Shown piece by piece: positions 1 to 11,072 of a stretch of DNA of 64,000 bases. The notes beneath the pieces were generated by a model. That model searched no databases. It was not told the DNA's origin and saw only the letters and a list, made by a program, of their open reading frames with translations. Positions within the stretch are counted from its first letter, which is position 1, and every line of letters starts with the position of its first letter. Where the stretch lies: positions 1 to 64,000 of the forward strand of contig JASAMV010008657.1 of the NCBI GenBank assembly GCA_030248065.1, given 5' to 3'. Origin of the DNA: Rhynchonema sp. JSB1_4 (taxonomy: Eukaryota > Nematoda > Chromadorea > Monhysterida > Xyalidae). The position numbers were made by a program, and so were the translations under genes.

Positions 1-212
1 AGTTTCCAGACCTGCACCGGAAAATTTTTGATGTCAAACAGCCCAGTTTTGGGCGTCTTTTCTTCAAAAAGGTGTGGGTTCTGCATCAAATGTGTGGGTG
101 TAGGTTTTCGATATCTGTGGGGTGTGGATGTGGGTGTGTGGCAGTGGCACCCTACATTCCGATCCCCTAATCAGCACGTTTAGTTTCAAAAGTACACAAA
201 GATGTGCCTCAC

Positions 213-267
213 CAGTTGAGCAGCATGCCAAGGCGACCAGCGCCAGCCAGAATCGATAAATGAGCAT
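213..267 (-). CDS. Possible first exon (signal peptide) of a gene leaving the left edge
   Basis: Reading leftward from an ATG at 265-267, the first 18 codons encode a compact hydrophobic leader (MLIYRFWLALVALACCST) that looks like a secretory signal peptide. A good 5' splice site (GTGAGG) follows directly. The frame stays open past that site to 64, but the continuation is repeat-rich (TH/HT-type residues), which fits intron sequence better. No further exon lies in the remaining 200 bases, so the product cannot be named. If real, this gene runs divergently from the carboxypeptidase gene on the other strand. The call rests only on leader shape plus splice site. Confidence 0.35.
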
Positions 268-2230
268 TCAATATTGTGGACTTCCTTGGTACAACCAGTT
301 CGCTATTATTGACATCCCAGTGTTCATCAGCTTCCTGGTCGGATGCTGAAAGTGCTGTAGAAACCTGTGCGTGCTAAACTAATAAAACAGAATGCTCCCA
401 ACCACCACATGAAAGCAAAAACTAAAGCAGCTGAGAAGTTAGTCAAAACCCAGAAATGCATGCGGAGTGGCTGCAGTGTCCAAGTACAGTTTAACAGTGT
501 TTGAATTCAATGTTTGACAGCAACACAAACGTAAGGACGTGCGAAACAGGTTACTGTGACACCCTGCATGCATTTTACTGCACACATGCAAAACACTGAA
601 AGGGTGCACCCTTTAGAATTCTTCACAACTGTACAAAGCAGCGGCGCATGTCACAGGTTCTAACATTTTGGGCGTGGCTTGCAAATTCATGGCACCTGCC
701 GAAATTGCTTAATCATGTTTTTGACCTTCAACAAACCAAAAGTCCAGTTAGACAACCAACCACTGATATTATTACGCTGATTCCACCAATCGTCGCACAC
801 ATTGTAAAAACTCATTTCCTTCATAATACAGCTGGGCAAACTTAGTGCGAGATTTAAAAAAAAACAAACACCCACCTTTACCCGTGGGATAGAAGCAGCA
901 GTGTCGTTGTGTTCACTTGCGACATTGCGGAAAATTTCTCTCAAAAATGAAATTCCACACTTTATTTTCAGCAACAAAGTGCATATGGTTTACATTTTTC
1001 TCTTAAATCGCACTTTTAGTGCATAATCACCTCAAAAGAACAAGCCATTCGTTCAAAAGCCTCATAACAACAATAACAGAGAAATTAAATAAATAGGAAT
1101 AGAATACAGGTATGGAAACAATACTTATAAACAACCTTAGCAATAGAACATTTTGTTTCATACAAAAAAACAACACTATTTCACCATGCAACAAAGACCA
1201 CAGCCAACAAAATATACCTAAAAACGAATAAAAAACATCTCTCAAACATATGGGATATCTGGGACAAATGGCAAAAGCAAAAACGCAGCACTAGACCAAA
1301 ACGAAGCCGCCATCTCAATGTGAATGCACCAAAGCACCGTCGCCCCAAAAACTGAAACAAACCCACACACCACCTACACCAGACACCACGCAGTCCACGA
1401 GACCCGACACAACGGGCCCGGCTAGCGGCGGCCATATACACGGCCCTCAAAAATAAAGACGACAAAAGCAGAATCGGGACTGGTGAGTAGGCCACAAAAA
1501 ACAAAGGCACAAAGCATAAACACCAGCATATTTGGATGCAACGCCAGGACCTCCTATATCCGTGAAAGTCGAATGAAAAAAGTCCCACCACTACACATAA
1601 GCCAGCCTCCTCAGTGGAACTCATCAAACAAAAACAAAAGAGAAACACTTCTCTCATCAAGTCAAAAGGTAAAGCGGGAAACAAGCCTACACGCAAGACT
1701 ATTCAATCACAAAAACAACGATAAAACAAAAAACCAAAAATCAGAAATTAAAAAGAACAAAAGCTCAACGCCACCTATCATGAAAGGAGTAAAAAAAAAG
1801 CAAATAAACTTAAAAACAACGAGATTCCACCAAATGATCTGCTCATCAAAAGGGGGAGAAGGGCACAAGAGTTCCGAAAGCAAATAAAAAAAACGAAAAA
1901 GAATTTTAAGATTTTTATCATATAATAGACATATTGCGAAAGGGGATGAGAGAATAGCAAATAAATAATAAAAAATAAAACCACAAACAACGCTCCGCGA
2001 ATAATGAAATGGGGAACAGTGGAAAAGAGGATCGAAAGGAAAGAACGGCACGGGGGACCAGGAGAAATAGGGAGGACGCCAGCGCACGGCAAAAACTCTA
2101 CCACTCCACGCGACGGACTAACTGAGAACACGGATATCGATGAATGTTGTGCATTATTTTATTGACTTGGCTTTTATGGCTGTATGTGAACTTTCACAAC
2201 ACTATTATTTTTGTTCATCTCTCTTTCTAG
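268..2230. other. Intergenic or intron DNA upstream of the carboxypeptidase exons
   Basis: No exon recognised here. I looked on the plus strand for the N-terminal carboxypeptidase motifs (the glycine-rich oxyanion region ending in CSS) and did not find them. The segment from about 1160 to 2110 is strikingly T-poor and A/C-rich on the plus strand and is listed separately. Confidence 0.5.
1160..2110. repeat. Strand-asymmetric A/C-rich, T-poor segment
   Basis: Across roughly 950 bases the plus strand is dominated by A with many AAAAC/AAAAG runs and few T. Long open frames appear on both strands only because of this bias (for example 1483-1887 on plus, lysine- and serine-rich). It could be the body or leader of a decayed retroelement, or simple low-complexity intron. 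I see no reverse transcriptase motif. Confidence 0.4.
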
Positions 2231-4211
2231 GTAGCCGAAATGAACGCGCATGCGATCGATTCCTTTTTCAAGAAATTCCCGAAATTGGCTGATCGCGATT
2301 TTTTCATCGCCGGCGAGTCCTACGCGGGCATATACATTCCGATGATGACGAAACTGATTGTGGAAAGGATAAAAAACGGCACTTTTTCCAATCCGAACCT
2401 CCAGGTACCCATACCTTCTTTAGTCTCCGGTTTTCATGTTTCTAAACAAAATAATCAGGTTTGTTTTCTTGCAACTCTAAGGGCATTGCACTCGGCAATG
2501 CATACCTCGACATGAACATTACGTACAACACCCAAGTCCAGTACATGTACTATCACGGGCTGATCTCGTACGAGTTAGTTATTTTGACTTTGCTTGATTT
2601 CATCATTGCCATATCGTTACTTCAACAAGAGAGCGTAAGGCTATAACTTCTTTAAAGCATGTACCACGACGTGCGACGCGAGTGTTGCCCAAAGAGCTAC
2701 TGCTCGGAAACATGCAACTACGCCGAACACATCGTGCCATCTGCAGCCGCTAACGCTGAAGGGGATGGGACTAAATGCGGTGAACTGGTGAGGGTCATTT
2801 CTGGAGACTGTTTTTATTTGTGTCCATTTGATGCATTCGCACTGACGATGACCTGGCACATCGCTGGTCGCAGATCGAAACGGTCAGCCAAAAACGCGCT
2901 GGATTCAAAAATCTATCAGTCGATTTGCATCATCATCATGAATTTTCAGGTGGACTTCATTGACAACACTGTCACTTTTGACTGGGTGTAAGTTCACAAA
3001 TAAAGTTCGTGATTTTTGTCTGTTTTCATTTTCACTCGGTTGACTTTTCTGTTTCAGCACCAGCGGTTACAACGTGGAGCAGGCGTGCTACGATATGACG
3101 CGTCTGAGTCGTATGGCACGAATGACGCTGCCCAGTCTCATATCGAAATTGGATATCGATGTATCTTGCTTGAATTAATATTTTTTCTTTAGTTTTTTGA
3201 TAACCCGCTATTAATGTTTGAATAGGAATCATCTCACACCGATAACTCCGACGGTTATCCATGCTACAACGAGAAGTTGATCGAACAGTACTTTTCGCAA
3301 CCGGAAGCACAAGAAGCGATGCACGTGGATCAGCATTGGAAGGACACGCACAGTCAATTCAAGGACTGCTCGTTCGTTTGGTTTTTATTAATTGTGATCC
3401 ACGTTTGATGGTTGCACATTTTGTGGGCCTCTTGTGGGGCACTGATTTTTAGTTCCTCACACCAGATCATGGTCGCTGCGAAGTGCTTCAGCACAAAATC
3501 CACCAAAGAGCAAATCCTGTTGCCGTCAAAGCCATGAAACATCAGCGTACATAGCTCACGTAACGGTCTCGTCTTGATCATTCAAGTTTGATTTCAGTGA
3601 CCCGGGATTTGACAATTACAACGAAACGGTGTTTTCGGTGTTTCCCGAAATGAAATGGCTTCTGACAGAAGCTGACCCACCACTTCGATTCCTGATCTAC
3701 AACGGTGATGTGGACTCAATATGCAACTTTCTCAGTGCGTCTGTGTTCACGAATCAGTTGATGGATCGCATGAAGCACAAGGTTGGTAATTTTTTGCGAC
3801 TTTTATGCTTTTGAATCTTTTAGAGGTTTGTTCATCGTTACATATCTTGAAATATTCAGAAAACTAAAGAATTCAACACGTGGAAGTTTGCCAACGCATC
3901 GTCCGGCTTCTATGAGGAGTGGGACAATCGGTTGACTCTACTCACAGTGAAGGTTGGGACCTGCGTTTTTAGTGAAAGTTGATTGGAGGGAAGGACCTGT
4001 ATACTTTTTATCTTTCGTAATTTAGGGTGCTGGTCACATGGTCCCGCTCGACAGACCCGGGCCGGCATTGCAAGTTATCCATAACTTCATGGAGAACCGG
4101 GATTTCAACACAACCCTGACAAGACCGTTGAAACGATACGAGAAGAAATACCATGATCGGAAGCCCAAGCCTGTCCATGAGCAACATCATTGGTGGAAAA
4201 TGGCTGAATGA
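2231..4211 (+). CDS. Serine carboxypeptidase (S10, cathepsin A type), C-terminal 9 exons
   Basis: Exons: 2231-2404, 2482-2573, 2658-2787, 2950-2987, 3058-3160, 3226-3371, 3598-3781, 3860-3952, 4026-4211 (stop TGA). Joined they give 381 residues without frame breaks. This family of lysosomal or secreted peptidases removes C-terminal residues. The catalytic triad is visible: Ser in GESYAGIYIP in the first exon shown, Asp in NGDVDSICNF, His in GAGHMVPLDRP in the last exon. A cysteine-rich lid-like section (RRECCPKSYCSETC) follows the third intron. The first exon starts in frame after a good acceptor, so the oxyanion-hole region and signal peptide must lie in earlier exons. None is found in the 2.2 kb upstream; either a long intron reaches beyond the window or the gene is 5'-truncated. 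The family is certain, intactness is not. Confidence 0.9.
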
Positions 4212-5862
4212 TCAACAGGCCGATAATAATCGCACAGAACAAAGCTCATTACTTTAAAGTTTCCGGTTTTTTTTGCTGTTAAAAATTTCAAAGACGCGTC
4301 ATAGATTTCAAAGTCTTTTGCACATTGCTTTACAATGTTCACATGAACACTGTGTGGAACAATAAACGCAACAGAGATTTTACGCGCTGTGTTTACATAC
4401 AGTATGTACATGAAAATAGTGTCAAACGCCCGAGTTCCGTCAATCAGTCAATCGATCAATTTATTCGCATTCAGCAAGTATGACCAAAAGGGAGCAGACA
4501 TCATAAGATGTGCGCATGTGCCCTGACAATAGAAAAACTGACGATAGAAGAAAATAAAAAGCAACGGACAATTAGGGTGCGTGGGTAACGAGTATATAAG
4601 TGCACCTTTAACAGAAAAAGAAAACATCCATGGCTATCGATCGTAGTCACAACAGGTCAAGAGGCGGATTTTAGTATAAATCGATTACACTGTGTCACCG
4701 AGCACTTCGTCGGGCAACAGATATGTTTCGAAGTCAGCTAATCTGCCGTGAAATATAAGTTGATGCAAAGCATAATAAAAGCTACATACATACATATCCT
4801 ACGCGTGAGCACACGGTGAGGTTGTTTTGATAAAAAAAATTGTTAGATATAGGCACAAGGACAGCAAAAATGTGGCTGATGTGTACAAACACGACTACTG
4901 GATGGAACTGAACTATACCTAACATATAATTGCATGAAGTTCAGACAACATGGGGCACCTGATAGGTGACGTTTTCCACACTAACACCAAATGCGATTAA
5001 ATCGCGTAACAAAAACAATTCCACACACTGGCACCTAATCAAGCAAAACGTGAAAGCAACCATGAATAGGAATTGGCGGTAATGTTGTTGGCATTAACGC
5101 AAACTTTTACTTGCGATCAAATTTTAAAAAGATCAACAATACGATTGGGATATGTGATTTCACAGGCATAGCAGTCTAATGGCACGAAAAAGTCTTCTGA
5201 ACACTCGACCAAAAAAGCAAAATCGAAAGCTTGACTGCATCAACAACATGCGAGGTGTAAAACTTAAGTACAAATTGGAATCAATCCATTCAACAAGGTA
5301 ATTTGTACAATCGAACCAGCTCATGCATCATCATTTCTGAACTTGAATATTTGAACACCCAGCTCATGAGAAAGCGGGAACGGGTTCGAAGATTAACAAG
5401 TAACAAGTACGGCATACAGTCTCATTTTTTTGAAGGTGGTCATACTAGATAAAATCGCGCACTCGACAGCTAGAGACTCCAACTGCGAGATATGTATGAC
5501 AAGACTGTACTTTGACAAAGGCCTGAACTTGATCAACGTACATAGGTATTGAATATAATACCGCAATATCAGGTTCCTTGTCAATAGATGATGAAGACAC
5601 CAAATGGTTGAAATAATTCAATCATCTAAAAACTTGCTCAAATCATAAAAAGGTTGCATGAGTCTCACAAGACAAACCTGAAGTATTGGCATGGCAGAAG
5701 CGCGCTTGGGAAAGGCAAAGAAAACAAGAGAACACGACCCAATAAGTGCAAACAAATTTTGAAGTATTCCTGAGACCGATCATTTAAAAATGTGGAAAGC
5801 AAAAATCATGAAGTTAACAAACATATAGTCATGCATTATTATTATTATGCTAATTAATAATG
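4212..5862. other. Spacer between convergent carboxypeptidase and SAXO-A genes
   Basis: A/T-rich, with no coding exon recognised. It holds the 3' UTR of the carboxypeptidase gene (AATAAA at 4361-4366, about 150 bases after the stop) and should hold the 3' UTR of SAXO-A on the opposite strand. Nothing else stands out. Confidence 0.55.
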
Positions 5863-8800
5863 TTAGCCGCTAACTGGAGTCATGGTGTTGCCTCCGATGA
5901 TGTTCTGAAAGGAATTGGTCGAGTGGCCAACCTTCTTGTAGTATTTGTGTTCGTTCCTTTCTGTTGATTGCTGGTAGCTCTTGTCCCTGGAATTCAGAGA
6001 ATAGTGAGTTCTTCGAATATTCCCAATTTTAAAATGCTTGCTAAATGTTCTGCTCACCGCCCAGCCAAGACCATTTCTGCTCTACATCGCTCGCTCTTCT
6101 TTGGCGTGAACTGTGCTCTCGCCTCCGTCATGCCGTCGAATGGGGCATCTAAGAAAACGAGTGCAATTAGGAGAATTTTTAAAACTCTGGCATCTAATTA
6201 TTCCAACAAACTAACTTGAATGATACTCTGTGTTGGCGGGCTTAAACGAGTTGCCTTTTGCGCCATATTTTTGCGTGAACTGTGAGTTCATCTCAGTGGC
6301 GCCTTCAAAAGGCGCGTTCGACAAATGACGACTGCTTGGAGGACGCATCGATTTCTCCTTCTGAATGACATGATATGTTCTTTCAAATTCCCTTTAACTA
6401 CGGTACAGTAAATTCTCCCGATGCGCGTACATGGGCCTGCCACGGCTTATATTCAGTCATATTCATGGTGTTTCCATCAAATGGGCCACTGTCAACATGC
6501 TGGTCGTTTGGACGATAGCTCTTGCCGCGCTCTGTCTGCAAATTGTTTGTTTTGGCCAGTTTTTGCTAAAACAGTCATAAACAAAATAGAACACGATTAT
6601 ACGCACCCTTTTCTGTGTGTAGTCAGCCATGTTCGTCGTACCGCCCTCGAATGGCGGAGCTTCGATTCGTTCTTGTACCGGTTTGAACGATTTGGTCCTT
6701 TCACCCTGAAATACAGATTTTTGGTTTTAGGAAGTTCTTTGGAAGCTAAGGGATACAAGATGAATAGTACAAACGGTTGCACAAGCCTGTATACCTGATA
6801 CCCAAGGAAATCTGCTTGATTGGTCGTATTACCCTCAAATGGCTCGCTTTCGATGCGTTCATTGGCGGGACGGAATGACTGAGTTCTCTCGCCCTGACAA
6901 TATGTTTAAAATCATGTGTTTAATAGCAAGAAATTGATAAGGTACCGAATAAGCAATACGTGATATTACAGTTTACTGCTGTGCACTGTAGGTTCAATAA
7001 ATACTACATGTTACCTGCCAGGCCATATAGTCAGCGTTGTTGGTCGTACTGCCCTCAAATGGCACGCTCTCGATGCGCTGATTGGCAGGCTTATACGATT
7101 GTGTCTTCTCTCCCTGAAGAAAGTATTGAAGTCATTGCGAGAAGACGCCAAAAAATGCTCAAGTAACTCAGTCGTCTATCATACCATCATTCCAGTGAAG
7201 TCCACCTGATTAGTTGTACCGCCTTCGAATGGTGGAGCTTCGGTTCGTGTTTGTGCTGGTTTGAACGATTTGGACTTTTCGCCCTGAAATACAGGTTTTT
7301 AGCTTAAGGACTTTTTAGGAAGCTAACTGATGTGAGCTGATCAGTGAAACCATTGTTGCACAAGTCTGCATACCTGATAACCAACGAAATCTGCTTGATT
7401 GGTTGTATTGCCCTCAAATGGGCCGCTCTCAATGCGTTGATTGGCTGGCTTATACGATTGCTGTTTCTCACCCTGCAGAAATTTATGTAGCCATTGTGAG
7501 GGTTTTAGAGAAAATGGCCAAACTATCCAGTAGTTAAGCATAGTACCATCATTCCAGTGAAGTCCGCCTGATTGGTTGTATTCCCTTCGAATGGTCCACT
7601 CTCGAGCCGCTGGTCGCTCGGACGGTAGCTCTTGCCTCGATCTGCCTGCAATCTTTTGCTTCATTTCAACTGGATAAGTAGCTAGAACGAAATGAATATT
7701 CAAGTATTCATACCTTTTTCTGCGTGTAGTCCGCCATGTTTGTCGTATCGCCCTCGAATGGTGGGACCTCAATTCGTGTTTGCGCCGGTTTAAATGATTT
7801 GGTCTTTTCGCCCTAAAATACAGGTTTCCAGTCTAAAGACATTCTTCGGAAGGTGAAACAGATGGTAAAAATTATCTGTGCATGCATACCTTATAGCCAA
7901 TGAAGTCTGCTTGATTGGTTGTATTACCCTGGAACGGTCCACTTTCGATACGTTCATTGGCTGGTTTATATGATTGCTGTTTCTCTCCCTGAAGAAATCC
8001 CTGAAGTTATCGCGAGGAAACTTGTTCAAATGATTCAGAAATGTTTCTATAGTTCACCGTACCATCATTCCAGTGAAGTCCGCCTGATTGGTTGTATTCC
8101 CTTCGAATGGTCCACTCTCGAGTCGCTGGTCGCTCGGACGGTAGCTCCTGCCGCGATCTGCCTGGAAACGTTACTGTTCCAAAGCGAGCGATAAAACAAA
8201 ACAAAATTACTTTTTAGACATAACACGCTTAGATTCATACCCTTTTCTCCGCGTAGTCAGCCATATTCGTCGTACCGCCCTCGAATGGCGGGGCCTCAGT
8301 TCTCGTTTGTGCCGGTTTGAACGATTTGGTCTTTTCGCCCTGAAATACAGATTTTTTGCCTCCGAAGTTTTTTGAAAACTAAATGAGATGACATGAATGG
8401 TAGAAATTGTTGCACAAGTCCGTATACCTGATACCCAATGAAATCTGCTTGATTGGTTGTATGCCCCTCAAATGGCCCGCTCTCGATGCGCTGATTGGCT
8501 GGTTTATACGATTGCATTTTCTCTCCCTGAAGAATTTTTCGAAGACATTGCTTGTCATTGGGATTTAAAAAGCTCAGTTGCGTCAGTGGTTCAGCACACC
8601 ATCATTCCAGTGAAGTCCGTCTGATTGGTTGTATTGCCTTCGAAGGGTCCAGTCTCAAGTTGCTGGTCACTCGGACGGTAGCACTTGCCTCGATCTGCCT
8701 GTAATTTTTTGCTTCATTTCAACTGATTATTGATAAATGTTGAGGGATAAATAGCAGAATAGCATGAATGAAAAGAATATTCAAAGTATTCACACCCTTT

Positions 8801-10453
8801 TCTGCGTGTAGTCAGCCATGTTCGTCGTATCGCCCTCGAATGGTGGGACCTCAATTCGTGTTTGCGTCGGTTTAAACGATTTGGTCTTTTCACCCTAAAA
8901 TGCAGTTATTCTTTGGAGACAAGTAACAACACAAAATGGATAGTAAAAATTGCTGCACAACTTTGCATACCTGATACCCAACGAAATCTGCTTGATTGGT
9001 GGTATTACCCTCAAACGGCCCGCTTTCGATGCGTTCATTAGCTGGACGGAATGACTTAGTCTTCTCGCCCTGCAACATGTTAAAAATGGCATGCTTCATC
9101 GCAAGAAACTAACAAGATGCGGAATAAGGACATACGACACGTATATGTAAAACAATTGCAGCGTATTCAATAAATATGGCACGTTACCTGCCAGGGCATA
9201 TAATCAGCGTTGTTGGTCGTATTGCCCTCAAATGGCCCGCTCTCCATTCGCTGATTGGTTGGCTTATACGATTGCTGTTTCTGTCCCTGAAGAAATCTCT
9301 AATGTCAACGCGAGCAGGTATCTTCAAATGTTCAAAAACTGTTTCCGTTGTTCACCGTACCATCGTTCCAGTGAAGTCCGTCTGATTGGTTGTATTGCCT
9401 TCGAAGGGCCCGCTCTCCAGTCGCTGATCGCTCGGACGGTAGCTCTTGCCGCGATCTCCCTGATATCAGATAAACAAAAACTCATGAAAAAGAGAGTTTT
9501 ATCTTGAATATGTTTTAGTGGGTTGTGTAACAACCAGCCATCTCACCCTTTTGGTCGTATAATCAGCGTTGTTGGTTGTGGTTCCGTCAAATTGTCCGCC
9601 TTCGCTGGGTTGGTCACGCGGTCGAAATGGTTGTGACCGTTCCGACTGTTTGCCATAGTAGTCGGCTTGATTAGTCGTTTGGCCCTCAAATGGAGCTGAT
9701 TCGTTGTACGTCTGCGCCGGCTTGAAACTCGTCGTCTTCTCGCCTTGCCACGGTTTGTAGTCGCCTTGAAAATTGGGCTTGAAAATTTTCAACTGGGAAA
9801 GCGTGTTTCTCACAAAAATAAAGCATTGAAAAGTATACGTAAATTATATTAATATAAGATTATATTAAGTTTTATTACATATACAGCTTAGAAAAAATGT
9901 AAACGCACTGAAATTGGTTGTTTCTCCATCGAAATCCCCTACGGCAACTCGTTGTTCGGTCGGTTTGAAGGATTTCGCTTTTTCGGACGCTTTCGGCACG
10001 AACATACTTTTGTGCTCGGTATCGCCGTAGAATTCGCCACCCGTTAACTTGGCGATGTTTCGCGGACATCGATGGTTGCTGTGAATCGGGTATGTGGGTC
10101 ACGGAAGTTATGTGCAATGCATGAACCAGAATAGCACAAGTACCTTTGGAACAGTGCCGGAGAATGCTACTAAGCCACATTCTTTTGAACTTGCTTGGTG
10201 AATAGGCTTGCTGGAAAGCACTTCCGGCCTAGTGTTGCTGCTCTAACTTGAAGAAAGCAAAGGAACTTTGTGAACGGACAAAACCTAACCGCATACAGTA
10301 ACACTAGTTTGCATTTTATATCCCGCGAGCATAATAAACGGAGGAAATAAATAAGAAATAAGTCAGTAATGGTGCCTACCCCCACCCTCACCCACAACTG
10401 CATAGTTGGCAGATACATTTCTCCGAATTCAATGGCGTGACGATTCGTGTCAT
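5863..10453 (-). CDS. SAXO: SAXO/MAP6-type microtubule stabiliser, copy A (expanded)
   Basis: Exons in coding order: 10392-10453, 9909-10078, 9547-9764, then sixteen exons of exactly 99 bp (9361-9459, 9188-9286, 8971-9069, 8796-8894, 8600-8698, 8428-8526, 8241-8339, 8063-8161, 7890-7988, 7714-7812, 7547-7645, 7374-7472, 7185-7283, 7015-7113, 6795-6893, 6607-6705), then 6431-6535, 6216-6360, 6058-6148, 5863-5986: 832 residues. SAXO proteins bind and stabilise microtubules of cilia and centrioles. The N-terminal signature SEKCICQLCSCGNHRCP matches the family. About 22 Mn-type modules follow, core FEGNTTNQADF, each preceded by a basic K/R-S-Y/F-K/R-P stretch. The 99-bp exons are phase 0 at both ends, so any can be skipped or duplicated in frame. 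The ATG chosen aligns with copy B; homology extends upstream, but copy A has no in-frame ATG there. Compared with copy B, ten 99-bp exons were gained. Confidence 0.86.
7185..8894 (-). repeat. Tandem three-exon units (~530 bp) and six-exon units (~1.05 kb) inside SAXO-A
   Basis: Three exon types recur in fixed order: type Z (KTKSFKPAQTR...), type X (ADRGKSYRPSDQR...) and type W (KQQSYKPANQR...). Starts of like exons differ by 537 and 516 (X: 8600, 8063, 7547), by 538 and 516 (W: 8428, 7890, 7374), and by 527 and 529 (Z: 8241, 7714, 7185). Introns also match at twice that period: the Z-to-X intron at 7646-7713 resembles that at 8699-8795. This points to a late duplication of a six-exon block. 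Confidence 0.8.
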
Positions 10454-11072
10454 GTTCAGCACTTGTGGTTGAGTGTCGAAGCGAACAACGTGCTGTAGCC
10501 GTTGTGATGTTTCACTTGTAAGACCATGAGATTGTGCTTGACTGTTCTGTTTGTTATACCAGGAGTTTGAAATGACTGCATTTAATTTCCGCCATTCGTG
10601 TTTGCGAGAAGTGACCGCACCTCAGACCAACCAGCTGGAACATTAGTACAATGCTGATAAAAAATTGGGCAGACATACATAGGGCAGGTACCTTGCAATG
10701 CGAAGGGATCGATCCATATTGAGGAACGAATTTGGTGTGCCATGAGAAGCTAAATCACAGATGTAATATTGTTGAAATGCATAAATCTTTATCAGGAATA
10801 GCGATCCAAATATTTAAATGAAAAGATTCCACTCGTAATATCTTTAAAAAATTTGATGAGATTCACGAGCAAACGTGAAGTGTTGGCGTCACCGAAGCGA
10901 ATGAAAAATAAAAATTACGAAACGTGACCGTAAAAATACAAATACTGTAATCGTGCAATACCCATGACAATGACACAGATTCATTGGACACAAAAGAATA
11001 AAAACAGACACAGACCGACGTATACAAACTTGAAAAATATCAGGGATGCACAGTATCATTGTTGTTGTGCAG
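10454..11072. other. Spacer between SAXO-A and SAXO-B
   Basis: Between the SAXO-A start codon and the SAXO-B stop. On the minus strand, sequence homologous to the extended 5' part of SAXO-B continues to about 10655, including a candidate acceptor, but in copy A it carries indels and no usable in-frame start. The rest should be promoter of A and 3' UTR of B. Confidence 0.5.

Noticed and set aside
1181..2131. Several long minus-strand frames, F/L/C-rich
   Set aside because: They are the complement of the T-poor, A-rich segment; composition alone explains them.
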